DNA of 64,000 bases, taken from contig NZ_JANHOF010000001.1 in assembly GCF_024498075.1 (NCBI RefSeq), positions 744,001-808,000 of the forward strand, given 5' to 3'. The DNA comes from Paenibacillus mendelii (GTDB lineage Bacteria; Bacillota; Bacilli; Paenibacillales; Paenibacillaceae). Below, in pieces: positions 41,720 through 49,632 of this stretch. The first letter of the stretch is position 1, and every line of letters starts with the position of its first letter. A program made the translations under genes and the position numbers. The notes below the pieces were generated by a model. The model saw nothing but the letters and a program-made list of their open reading frames with translations. It made no database searches and had not been told where the DNA came from.

Positions 41720-43433
41720 GCTGTTCTCCCCCGTTGTCATCTGCCCGAATCAGCGGGACCTTCACTGTAATTCGTGTACCCTCGTTTGCATCACTCTGTA
41801 TGATTAGACCATATTGGGGTCCATAATGAAGCTGAATACGCTCATGAACGCTGTGAAGTCCAAAGTGCTGATCCGGATTCATCAAGCCGTTCGTCATTTC
41901 TTTCAATCGTTCCGGTGTCATTCCAATTCCGTTATCGCTGACCATGACCATCAATTTCTCGTCTTCTTCCCAGGCTTCGACGATAATTTCGCCGGGATGC
42001 TCGGATGGAGACAAACCATGAATCAAGGCGTTCTCGATCAAAGGCTGCAGTAAAAATTTCAACACAAGCGCCTTCTCTAAAGAAGCTGGAATAGATGTCG
42101 TGAATCCAAAATGCTGATAGCGCACCTTCTGAATCGCCACGTAATTGGATAGCATGGCGATTTCGTCTGCCAGCGTGACCGGATCACCCGACCTGCGAAG
42201 CGCATAAGTCAGAAGCTGATTGAGCGAATCCACCATCTCTTTGATGTTATCCTGCTTTTGAATCATGGCCATCCAACGAATCGAATTCAATGTATTATAT
42301 AAAAAATGCGGGGACAATTGATTCTGAAGCACCCGGATTTCCGCATCCTTCTTCTTCTTCTCCTGCTTGGCGACCTGATCGATCAGATGCTCGATTTCAT
42401 ACATGACAGAGATGAACGTGTCGTTCATCTCCACCACTTCCACAGCCCCCTTGAGGTGCTTCAATTGCCCGGGACGGACACCCCTGATGCCCAATTTCAT
42501 ATTCACCATCAAACGGCGGATCGGAATAACCAGGTCCAGTGCCAGCAGGTGGGTCACGATGAGCCCGAGCAGGATGCAGACCAGGACAAAATAGACGGCT
42601 AGCCGCACATTATTATAGATCGGCTCGTACAGCTGCTTGAGCGGCAGCTGGGCTGACAATGTCCATCCATTCTGCAGCTTATCCTCCGAGAAGGTCAGCA
42701 GCTGCTTCTCCTCGGGGGCGATCACGACGCCGTTATCAATCAGAACGCCGCCGTCCTTCGCGAGCAGCTTGAGCGCGGCATCCTCTTGGAATCTCGTTTG
42801 GTTGAAAATATCCGTAAACGCTTCCACCTGAATCACGATCGTAAGCGTGCCAAGTTCATTCAGCTTGGAATCCCGGATGGTCCGCCCTAGCCGGAAGGCC
42901 TGAAATTCAATGTAACCGTCACCATATGTCTCCGGCTCGAACCACCGCGCAGCCCCTTTCATATCGCCGACCTGGCTGCGATATTCGGAATGGTTCACGC
43001 CATAATCGCCGTAGGCCGACTTGCCGTAAGTAAACAAGCTCTTCGGGGTTTCAACCATGATGGAGCGGATATATTCGTTCTGGTCGGCACCCAGCCATAA
43101 GACATTCAGCTTCTCGTTAATAATGCCCTCGAGCTGGAATCTGTCGTAACTGGAGACGGGATCGGCTTGAATGGCCCGTATAAGATCGCCATCGGTCATG
43201 ATTTGTTTGCTTAGCTGCTGATAGCTGCTCATGCGGTCATTGATCTTCTGCCCCATTAGACTGAGCAGATCTGTCGCATATTCAGCCGTTCTCATTTTGG
43301 AGGCGGAGGTATAGCTGTCGGTGACATAGTAAATTCCTGCGAGTGCAGGCAGCAGAATAAGCGGCGTATAGACAAGCCCCAGCTTATACGGCAGGCGCAG
43401 CTTGCGCCAGATTGAGGATATCCGTTTGATCAT
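41712..43433 (-). CDS. Sensor histidine kinase (YesM family)
   Basis: A 573-residue membrane kinase: helix 1 (LGLVYTPLILLPALAGIYYV, about 18-37), a large extracellular sensor domain, helix 2 near 280-300 (FVLVCILLGLIVTHLLALDL), and a HAMP region. The HisKA-type box is QNQLSPHFLYNTLNSIRWM with the phosphoacceptor His. An HATPase domain follows with LLQPLIENALIHGL (N box) and VSDNGIGM (G box). The pair with the overlapping response regulator is a standard YesMN system controlling polysaccharide use in Paenibacillus-type bacteria. Confidence 0.94.
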   Translation of the reverse strand: MIKRISSIWRKLRLPYKLGLVYTPLILLPALAGIYYVTDSYTSASKMRTAEYATDLLSLMGQKINDRMSSYQQLSKQIMTDGDLIRAIQADPVSSYDRFQLEGIINEKLNVLWLGADQNEYIRSIMVETPKSLFTYGKSAYGDYGVNHSEYRSQVGDMKGAARWFEPETYGDGYIEFQAFRLGRTIRDSKLNELGTLTIVIQVEAFTDIFNQTRFQEDAALKLLAKDGGVLIDNGVVIAPEEKQLLTFSEDKLQNGWTLSAQLPLKQLYEPIYNNVRLAVYFVLVCILLGLIVTHLLALDLVIPIRRLMVNMKLGIRGVRPGQLKHLKGAVEVVEMNDTFISVMYEIEHLIDQVAKQEKKKKDAEIRVLQNQLSPHFLYNTLNSIRWMAMIQKQDNIKEMVDSLNQLLTYALRRSGDPVTLADEIAMLSNYVAIQKVRYQHFGFTTSIPASLEKALVLKFLLQPLIENALIHGLSPSEHPGEIIVEAWEEDEKLMVMVSDNGIGMTPERLKEMTNGLMNPDQHFGLHSVHERIQLHYGPQYGLIIQSDANEGTRITVKVPLIRADDNGGEQHA

Positions 43434-43484
43434 CGATGTGCATTCCTTTTTCAGCCGAATGAGGTTTTTCCCATTCTAACACAA

Positions 43485-43528
43485 ATCGCCGCCGCCATCT
43501 GATAAATTACCAGAGTGGCGGCGGCGAT
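43485..43528 (-). terminator. Terminator after the first DegT-type aminotransferase gene
   Basis: A perfect 13-bp GC-rich stem, ATCGCCGCCGCCA with TGGCGGCGGCGAT, followed by TTGTGTT on the minus strand. It also insulates the kinase gene that follows. Confidence 0.82.
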
Positions 43529-43539
43529 TGAACGGTGAC

Positions 43540-44820
43540 TTAATCGGCCCTATTCATAACGGAGTTAATGGATTTCCATACCTTTACAATTCCGTCTACG
43601 ATCTCCGTCACATCCTGATCCGTCAGCACCGGACTGACAGGCAAGTAAACGGTCCGCGGCATGAGATCGACGGCGGTCGGGCACATATCCGCCGTATAAA
43701 CGACCGGATTGCGGAAGGGATAATCGAAGGGGAAGCCCGTTTTATCGACTGTTTTCTGGTGAAATATTTGCGGAAGCATATAGACCGGACGGCCCCCATA
43801 GAGCAGATAAGTGCCGATGTTCTCCGCATTCAGTGCCTGAATGAATCGTTCAGCCACAGCGGCGCTTGGCAGGAACATCCCCAGATTCGAGCCGATATCG
43901 CCATCAGGATCGCTTGATCTGCGAAACCGCAGGTCGGGCAGCTCGGCGGACAGCATGGATCGAATCGCTCTACACCGCTCCCTCATGCGGGTAATGACGC
44001 CCTCCAGCTTATTCCACTGTTCGACGAGAACGGCTCCGCTCAGGTCGCTCATCCGGTAATTTTGTCCAAGAAAGGCATGCGTCTCCTCGGGAGACTCCAT
44101 TCCATAACGATCCTTATCGCGAAAAATCCCTTGGTCATGGTAACGAACGGCACGATCGAATAGGACCGGATCGCTTGTTACCACCGCGCCCCCTTCACCA
44201 GCGGTTAATATTTTGTTCATCTGGAAGCTGTATACGCCAATATCCCCGAGCGTCCCGGCATAACGGCCTTTGTAAGTCGTGCCAAGGGATTGCGCCACAT
44301 CTTCAATGACCGCGATTCCGCGTTGCTTTGCGAAGGCAAGAATGGGATCCAAATCAACCGGGCTGCCCAGGATCGGTACCGTGATAATGGCTTTCACTTC
44401 GTCGTCCATGATCCGCTCCAGATCGTCTGGATTCATATTCAAGGTATCGTCGACATCGACAAAGACCGGTACGGCATGGCTTGCTACGACCGCGCCGGGC
44501 GTAGCCAGAAACGTATTGGCCGGAACGATAACTTTATCGCCGTAGCCAATTCCAAGCGCTTTGAGCGCGACCACGAGGGCGGCCGTACAAGAAGATACGC
44601 CGAGTGTGTACGGTACGCCGAGATCCCTTGCCATCAGCTCTTCCAGCTGCCGCACCGCGTTCTGAGGATGAGGGCCGTAATATCGGAACGGCGATTGGGC
44701 CTTTAGCGTTATCCCGGCCCGATCGGCTTCTTCCACGCCCATTACGGTTGCACCGGGATAGTTCGGCGGCAAAGGAACGCTGCGAGCGGGGGTGCCCCCG
44801 TCAATTGCCAGTTTGTTCAT
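43540..44820 (-). CDS. DegT/DnrJ/EryC1/StrS-family aminotransferase (first copy)
   Basis: A 426-residue PLP-dependent sugar aminotransferase. GVSSCTAALVVALKALGIGYGD is the family's phosphate-binding segment. VIEDVAQSLG carries the Asp that contacts the pyridine, and VYSFQMNKILTAGEGG carries the PLP lysine. Such enzymes aminate keto-sugars or keto-cyclitols with Glu or Gln. No nucleotide-sugar genes lie nearby, so the role may be catabolic or in a small-molecule route. The start is ATG 44820, with AAAGGAG ten bases upstream. It lies 85 bases after a deacetylase-like gene in the same direction. A second, diverged copy is at 48205-49449. Confidence 0.9.
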   Translation of the reverse strand: MNKLAIDGGTPARSVPLPPNYPGATVMGVEEADRAGITLKAQSPFRYYGPHPQNAVRQLEELMARDLGVPYTLGVSSCTAALVVALKALGIGYGDKVIVPANTFLATPGAVVASHAVPVFVDVDDTLNMNPDDLERIMDDEVKAIITVPILGSPVDLDPILAFAKQRGIAVIEDVAQSLGTTYKGRYAGTLGDIGVYSFQMNKILTAGEGGAVVTSDPVLFDRAVRYHDQGIFRDKDRYGMESPEETHAFLGQNYRMSDLSGAVLVEQWNKLEGVITRMRERCRAIRSMLSAELPDLRFRRSSDPDGDIGSNLGMFLPSAAVAERFIQALNAENIGTYLLYGGRPVYMLPQIFHQKTVDKTGFPFDYPFRNPVVYTADMCPTAVDLMPRTVYLPVSPVLTDQDVTEIVDGIVKVWKSINSVMNRAD

Positions 44821-44905
44821 TGCTAGCATTCTCCTTTGTTTCGCCATGGGCAAGGGTCGTCATGCTCCCTTGCACATGCGCGTTTCTAGTCATCCTGAAG
44901 CTGCT

Positions 44906-46612
44906 TTAGACAGGGTTAGCCAGCTTTGCCGCCGATAATTTGCGGCATGTCACACCATAGTGAACCGCGAGCTCTTCGCCTTCCAGTTGTGTGTACGACT
45001 CCGGAACCGGAATCCAGATCACAGCTCCTTCCGGTGCCTCACCGGTCAGCATAATCGGATTGCCCCGGTCATCTGAAGGGCACAGGGCTATGTTACGCCG
45101 CACCCGCTCCCAGTTATTGATCTGCTGTCCTGTCCAGAAGACGAAGCCACGGTCTTGCGCTTCCTCCACCACCCGGCGGAAAGCAGCACGCACGGTCTCC
45201 GAATTATGAATATGAACCTGATGAAACAGAAAGTGGGCCACCCCGTTCACTCGGGCCACACCATCCAAGAAAGGCTTGATAATGCTGCTATCCGCCCAAT
45301 ACGAAGCGAGGTCGAGATCCTGTGTCAAGAATCCGATCTCGAGTACGTCATACATCCGGTTCCGATCCCCTGACCATGCAATCGGGAAGAAGGGGTGACA
45401 GGTTCCGAATAAGAATCCGACATTCCCCTTCTTGCTTGGCCCTCGCGTCTGGTCGCTCTGGATGCCGCCCTTCTCGCACCACGCGAACAGCTCCCCCCAT
45501 CCCTCGAATCGCGTGTAATGATTTTTATTCGAGGCGACGGTCTCGAGTGCTGCGGCTTCTTTCAACCAGGCAAGCTGCCGATCGAATTCATTCTCCTCCC
45601 ATTTTCCACCCTGCTCGTCGAGTGCGTTATAATGAAAAGCCAGCTCATGACCGGCTTCTTTCACTTGGTCATAGATAGCCGCAGAATAACCGGGCTCGAT
45701 CATGCACCAGGTCGAATGGATTCCGCATTCGGCAAGGAGCTTCAGCGTAGATTCGGCATGGATGTCTTCATTAAGGTCGCTGTCATGGGAAATCATGGCG
45801 ACCCGCTCGACACCCTCCGGCCATAAACCGACTACCGGCAGCGCAAGCCCCTTATCCAGAGCCGCTTGCAGCAGGTGTCCGATAAACAGCTCCCTCCAAT
45901 AATCGGCATATGGATACGCAATGTAAGGCTGGCCTGTTTCCGTCAACAGCCGATCATGTCCCCAATCCACCGCCATCCGGTCGTCTGCCTTCAAGATTCC
46001 CTCGTTGATAGCAGCGGAACCGTCCGGAGCCGGCTCTCCGTCGCCCAGTACAGGGCCTGTGCCCTGCTGTAATTCGACGATCGTGCTGCACAGATCAATC
46101 GCCCAGCGCTCCAGCAGTCCCTTGCCGATCCGAAACGTCTGTTTGGCCGCCCCATGGACGGTACCGTCTGGCCGTTCCTTCCGCAGAACGCCGGTTTCGT
46201 CAGCGACATGCTCGTTATCCGTTCCCACCTGCCATGGATAAGCCCTTGAATAACGGATTGACGTAAGGTCCCCCTTCTCAAAAAACGCATAGCCTGGACC
46301 TGTTGGGGGGAGCGGTACCGCCCCAAGTCCAGCGGCCAGCACATTCAATCCCGAGCAGGCGATTACCGTCCCCCCTTGCTCCATATAGGATCTCAGCAGG
46401 GAAGCTGAGGCCGCATCGTCTGGGACGAGAGCCGCGATCACCAAATCATACGCTTGCTCCGGAAGTGATTCGATCTCATCCATGCGTTCGAACGGAATAC
46501 CCGCATGCTGCAGCACTTCCTCCATATAGTAAGCAAAAGAGTTCAATCCGTATTGCCAGCGGCGCTCGGCAACCCGGCGGTCCAGTATGACACCAACGCG
46601 AGCCATTCTCAT
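44906..46612 (-). CDS. Two-domain protein: amidotransferase-like plus polysaccharide-deacetylase-like
   Basis: A 568-residue protein I cannot assign to a named family. The N-terminal about 120 residues look like a class I glutamine-amidotransferase/ThuA-like fold (RVGVILDRR, DLVIAALVPD, LLRSYMEQGGTVIACSG). From about residue 270 a polysaccharide-deacetylase-like barrel begins: VAMISHDSDLNEDIHAESTLKLL has the paired Asp and TLKLLAEC helix, and GHELAFHYNALD the HxxxH-like metal site. No signal peptide. AAAGGA lies ten bases before ATG 46612. It is divergent from the GntR fusion regulator and precedes the first aminotransferase gene, so all three probably serve one carbohydrate route. Confidence 0.6.
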   Translation of the reverse strand: MRMARVGVILDRRVAERRWQYGLNSFAYYMEEVLQHAGIPFERMDEIESLPEQAYDLVIAALVPDDAASASLLRSYMEQGGTVIACSGLNVLAAGLGAVPLPPTGPGYAFFEKGDLTSIRYSRAYPWQVGTDNEHVADETGVLRKERPDGTVHGAAKQTFRIGKGLLERWAIDLCSTIVELQQGTGPVLGDGEPAPDGSAAINEGILKADDRMAVDWGHDRLLTETGQPYIAYPYADYWRELFIGHLLQAALDKGLALPVVGLWPEGVERVAMISHDSDLNEDIHAESTLKLLAECGIHSTWCMIEPGYSAAIYDQVKEAGHELAFHYNALDEQGGKWEENEFDRQLAWLKEAAALETVASNKNHYTRFEGWGELFAWCEKGGIQSDQTRGPSKKGNVGFLFGTCHPFFPIAWSGDRNRMYDVLEIGFLTQDLDLASYWADSSIIKPFLDGVARVNGVAHFLFHQVHIHNSETVRAAFRRVVEEAQDRGFVFWTGQQINNWERVRRNIALCPSDDRGNPIMLTGEAPEGAVIWIPVPESYTQLEGEELAVHYGVTCRKLSAAKLANPV

Positions 46613-46670
46613 ATCATCTGTCGTCCTTTCATATTCGGGTATCGTTACATCGGGCTTCTGCTATAGGTAT

Positions 46671-46680
46671 CGTACTTGTA
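46671..46680. promoter_or_regulatory. Candidate operator GTACTTGTAC
   Basis: GTACTTGTAC lies directly before the -35 of the GntR-fusion gene, in the divergent region. The same pattern (ATACTTGTAT) overlaps the promoter of the second DegT gene. An 8-bp direct repeat GGTATCGT (46637-46644 and 46665-46672) touches it. Confidence 0.45.
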
Positions 46681-46681
46681 C

Positions 46682-46709
46682 TTTCACAGTCCATCTTCCT
46701 GCTATATAA
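46682..46709 (+). promoter_or_regulatory. Promoter of the GntR-fusion regulator
   Basis: -35 TTCACA (5 of 6) at 46682-46687, a 16-base spacer, and a perfect -10 TATAAT at 46704-46709. The predicted start is near 46716, about 50 bases before the ATG. Confidence 0.7.
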
Positions 46710-46766
46710 TAAGTCTAGTCGTGAACCTGCGCTTTCTTATACTAGCAACGAATGGATGAATGATGG

Positions 46767-48161
46767 ATGAGAAGAGAGAATGAATTTCGTTATTCCAAAT
46801 TGGCGAACATCTTGCGTGAACAAATCTTGTCAGGCTACATCAAGCCCGGCCAGTATTTATTATCCGAGAATGAGCTGTGCAAGCATTACGGCGTGAGCCG
46901 CACCTCCGTCCGCAAATCGCTCGACGAGCTGTTGAAGGAAGGGCTCATCGTGAAGAAGATGGGACAGGGTACGATTGTCTCCCCGGATGTCGTCGTTCCG
47001 GATAATCCGCGCCGAACGCTTCGCATTGTAGGCACGGCCCCTTCATACTTTGCGGACCACTGCATGCAGATGATGATCGATGCCTTCCACCGGGAGAATC
47101 CGCAGGTTGAGGTCAAGTATTTGAGCTTGCCTGCTTATGATTTCTGGGATTCCGTCCAGGCAAGCATCGAGCTTGGGCTTCAACCGGATCTTATCTTCTT
47201 AGCAGACCGGCAATGCTTGGAAATCCACCATCCCGAGTCGTTCGTCGATTTGCGCGAACCGCTCGCAAGCAGCTTTGCCAAGCAGTATCCCCGGATCATG
47301 AGCGCCTTCCGCCGCGAGGAATCGGTTCTCGCCGCTCCGGTTACGTTCTCGCCCGTATATTTGGCTTACAACCCCGGGCTGTTCGAGAAGTGCGGGATAG
47401 CCTTACCGAAGCCTGGATGGACCAAGGAGGATTTCATCCGTACCGCCCAGAGGCTGACCGTCGATACCGACGGAGACGGGATCACGGACCAGTATGGGCT
47501 TTCCATGTCCTCGGCTTTCAGCAGATGGACCGTGTTCGCCCTGCAGAACGGCGTCCGTTTTGACGGCCCGACAGACCGTCAAGCTATCTTGAGCACATTG
47601 AACTTTCTTCATGATCTCCTGTATCGTTACCGGATTGCCAAGCTCTCTCCCATGCACCGGCATTCGTCGGAGGCATTCGTTCACGGGAAGGCCGGCATGG
47701 TTCTCACCACCTCCATCGAGCTGGCCGGTTGGCGGAATGAAGGATTGGGTTTCGAGCCTCAGGTTGCTGCGCTCCCCTTCGGAGACCATCAATCGACGCT
47801 GCTCATCGCGAACGCCTTCATGCTTCCCGCGGCATGCAGCGATAGGGAGCTGGCGCTCCAGTTTCTCGAATTTACACTCGGCGATTCAATTCAAGCCGCG
47901 ATAAGCCGGGACCGGTACTTCCTGTCCGTCCAGCAATCGGTCAACGAGAGCCTCTGGGACAAACCTGCACTCGACTCGCTGAATATCGTCAACGACAGAA
48001 TCGAGAACAGCCATTTCTTATCTGAGGTATTCGCAGCTCCCAGCCTTATGGATGACATGCATGCCGAGATGGGCTTGTTCTGGCTTGGACTGGAGTCCGC
48101 CGAAGCGACGACGGACCGAATTCTAGGCCTGCTTCATGATCAAGACCCCTCTTCTGCATAG
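46767..48161 (+). CDS. GntR-family regulator fused to an ABC-type solute-binding domain
   Basis: A 464-residue one-protein sensor-regulator. Residues about 8-75 are a GntR winged helix (KLANILREQILSGYIKPG, SENELCKHYGVSRTSVRKSL, GLIVKKMGQGTIV). From about 80 the protein is a complete family 1 solute-binding fold (RIVGTAPSYFADHCMQMMID, VKYLSLPAYDFW, YLAYNPGLFEKCGIALPKPGWT, and a Ca-loop-like DTDGDGITDQYG at 232-243). There is no signal peptide or lipobox, so the binding domain works in the cytoplasm as ligand sensor, replacing the usual UTRA or FCD domain. The ribosome-binding site is weak. It is divergent from the deacetylase-like gene. It likely controls both flanking aminotransferase units. 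Confidence 0.9.
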   Translation: MRRENEFRYSKLANILREQILSGYIKPGQYLLSENELCKHYGVSRTSVRKSLDELLKEGLIVKKMGQGTIVSPDVVVPDNPRRTLRIVGTAPSYFADHCMQMMIDAFHRENPQVEVKYLSLPAYDFWDSVQASIELGLQPDLIFLADRQCLEIHHPESFVDLREPLASSFAKQYPRIMSAFRREESVLAAPVTFSPVYLAYNPGLFEKCGIALPKPGWTKEDFIRTAQRLTVDTDGDGITDQYGLSMSSAFSRWTVFALQNGVRFDGPTDRQAILSTLNFLHDLLYRYRIAKLSPMHRHSSEAFVHGKAGMVLTTSIELAGWRNEGLGFEPQVAALPFGDHQSTLLIANAFMLPAACSDRELALQFLEFTLGDSIQAAISRDRYFLSVQQSVNESLWDKPALDSLNIVNDRIENSHFLSEVFAAPSLMDDMHAEMGLFWLGLESAEATTDRILGLLHDQDPSSA

Positions 48162-48173
48162 CTCGGCTTATGC

Positions 48174-48202
48174 AAGGCAGCGAAGAAACTCTTCGCTGCC
48201 TT
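48174..48202. terminator. Bidirectional terminator
   Basis: AAGGCAGCGAAGA pairs perfectly with TCTTCGCTGCCTT around a three-base loop, between the convergent GntR-fusion and second DegT genes. The plus-strand side continues TATTTATGTTT. Confidence 0.85.
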
Positions 48203-48204
48203 AT

Positions 48205-49449
48205 TTATGTTTGCCGGTTATGAAAGTGATTCGCGACCTTCCGGATCGCCGAGCCGACTTCATCTATATCCTGATCGGTATAAAATTCGTTGATGGAGAT
48301 CCGAACCGCCGTCCGAAGAATCTCCTCCGCATTCGGGCATATCCCGCTTTCATAGGTAACGCCAGTAAGGTCGAACGGGAAATTCGAGCCGGCATAGGCT
48401 TCCCGCCTCTGGAACATGGGCTGCATGTATACGACCTCCGGTATGTAACCGGGAACATTGGGAATACCTTCTGCTGCCAGCGCCTGGCAAAATAGCTCCC
48501 TGGGCGCGCCGAGACTTCCTTCATCCACACGCAGCATATAGAACCAGTAAGAGCTCTCGTTTCCAAGATGGACTCTTGGGGCGGCGATACCTCTCAAGCC
48601 TTCTATTGCCTCCGTCAGCCGCTGTCCATGCCTGCTTCGCGATTCGCAAATCGCGGGCAGCTTGCGCAGCTGTGCGATTCCGACTGCGCCTTGAAGCTCG
48701 GTCATCCGGTAATTGGGCGCAAGACCATGCAGATCGCGAATGACTTCAAGACCGAGACGCCGATAATTTTTGTCCGCAAAGGCATGAACGGTGTGATAGT
48801 CGGCTTCATTGCCGGAATTCACCGTCACAATGCCTCCGTCGCCGGTCGAGATATGCTTGAAGTCATTCGTGCTGAAACAGCCGTAATCCCCGATCGTACC
48901 GGCCAGCCTACCTTTATAACGGCACATATAGCTTTGCGCGCAATCCTCGATCACCTTCAAGCCGTGTTTGCGGGCGATCGCCATAATGGCATCCATCTCG
49001 CAAGGATTTCCGGCCAAATGAACCGCAATAATCGCTTTCGTCCGCGCGGTGATCCGCGATTCGATGGAAGCTGGATCCATGTTATACGTGTGCGGATCCA
49101 GATCGGCGAAGACCGGGATCGCGTTCTGGTACAGGATGCCAACGACCGTTCCTTGATCTGTGATCGGACTTGTGATGACTTCGTCGCCGACGCTGATCCC
49201 CGCCGCACCGAGGGCAATATGAATTGCAGCGGTTCCCGAGGATGCCGCGACACTATAGCGTACCCCGTACAGATCATTGAAGCGGGACAGGAAGGTCTTC
49301 ACCTTCTGACCGTAATGATAGAACAGCGTGTTCTGTTCAAGCGCTTCCTTCAGCTCCTTCAGCTCTTCATCGCCGAATCGTTGACCGGTCCCGAAGGGGA
49401 TTGTTTTACTCTTCGGTCCTCCATACATCGCAAGCAAGCTCTCCTCCAC
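48205..49449 (-). CDS. DegT/DnrJ/EryC1/StrS-family aminotransferase (second copy)
   Basis: A 414-residue PLP aminotransferase of the same family as 43540-44820 but clearly diverged. AASSGTAAIHIALGAAGISVGDEV is the N-terminal PLP region. VIEDCAQSYM has the Asp, and FSTNDFKHISTGDGG the lysine. The start is GTG 49449, with AAGGAGG eight bases before it. It stands alone behind a promoter whose -10 region carries ATACTTGTAT/AACTTGTAT repeats. These match the motif at the GntR-fusion promoter, so that regulator probably controls it. Both copies may act in series on one substrate, for example a diamino sugar or cyclitol; this is inference. Confidence 0.9.
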   Translation of the reverse strand: MEESLLAMYGGPKSKTIPFGTGQRFGDEELKELKEALEQNTLFYHYGQKVKTFLSRFNDLYGVRYSVAASSGTAAIHIALGAAGISVGDEVITSPITDQGTVVGILYQNAIPVFADLDPHTYNMDPASIESRITARTKAIIAVHLAGNPCEMDAIMAIARKHGLKVIEDCAQSYMCRYKGRLAGTIGDYGCFSTNDFKHISTGDGGIVTVNSGNEADYHTVHAFADKNYRRLGLEVIRDLHGLAPNYRMTELQGAVGIAQLRKLPAICESRSRHGQRLTEAIEGLRGIAAPRVHLGNESSYWFYMLRVDEGSLGAPRELFCQALAAEGIPNVPGYIPEVVYMQPMFQRREAYAGSNFPFDLTGVTYESGICPNAEEILRTAVRISINEFYTDQDIDEVGSAIRKVANHFHNRQT

Positions 49450-49474
49450 CGTCAATACCTCCTTGAGATTGCAA

Positions 49475-49499
49475 ATACTTGTATCTAACTTGTATTATA
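49475..49499 (-). promoter_or_regulatory. Promoter/operator of the second DegT gene
   Basis: Minus strand: -10 TATAAT at 49499-49494, overlapped by two tandem copies of an ACAAGT motif (plus-strand ATACTTGTAT at 49475-49484 and AACTTGTAT at 49487-49495). No good -35 is seen. A repressor bound here would cover the -10 and start site. Confidence 0.5.
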
Positions 49500-49574
49500 T
49501 TATGTAATCGATGATCTGAACAGAGAAATGTTTCTACCGCACCGTTCCGCCGCATAATTCAACCTCTAATTAAA

Positions 49575-49624
49575 CAGGAAGAATCCCTGTGCGCTTCTCT
49601 TGCGAGGCGGCAAAGGGATTCCTG
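49575..49624 (-). terminator. Terminator of the mmg-type operon
   Basis: Minus strand: CAGGAATCCCT pairs with AGGGATTCTTCCTG (one bulge), followed by TTTAATT. It lies just after the stop of the E1/E2 fusion gene. Confidence 0.6.
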
Positions 49625-49632
49625 GTATCTTC

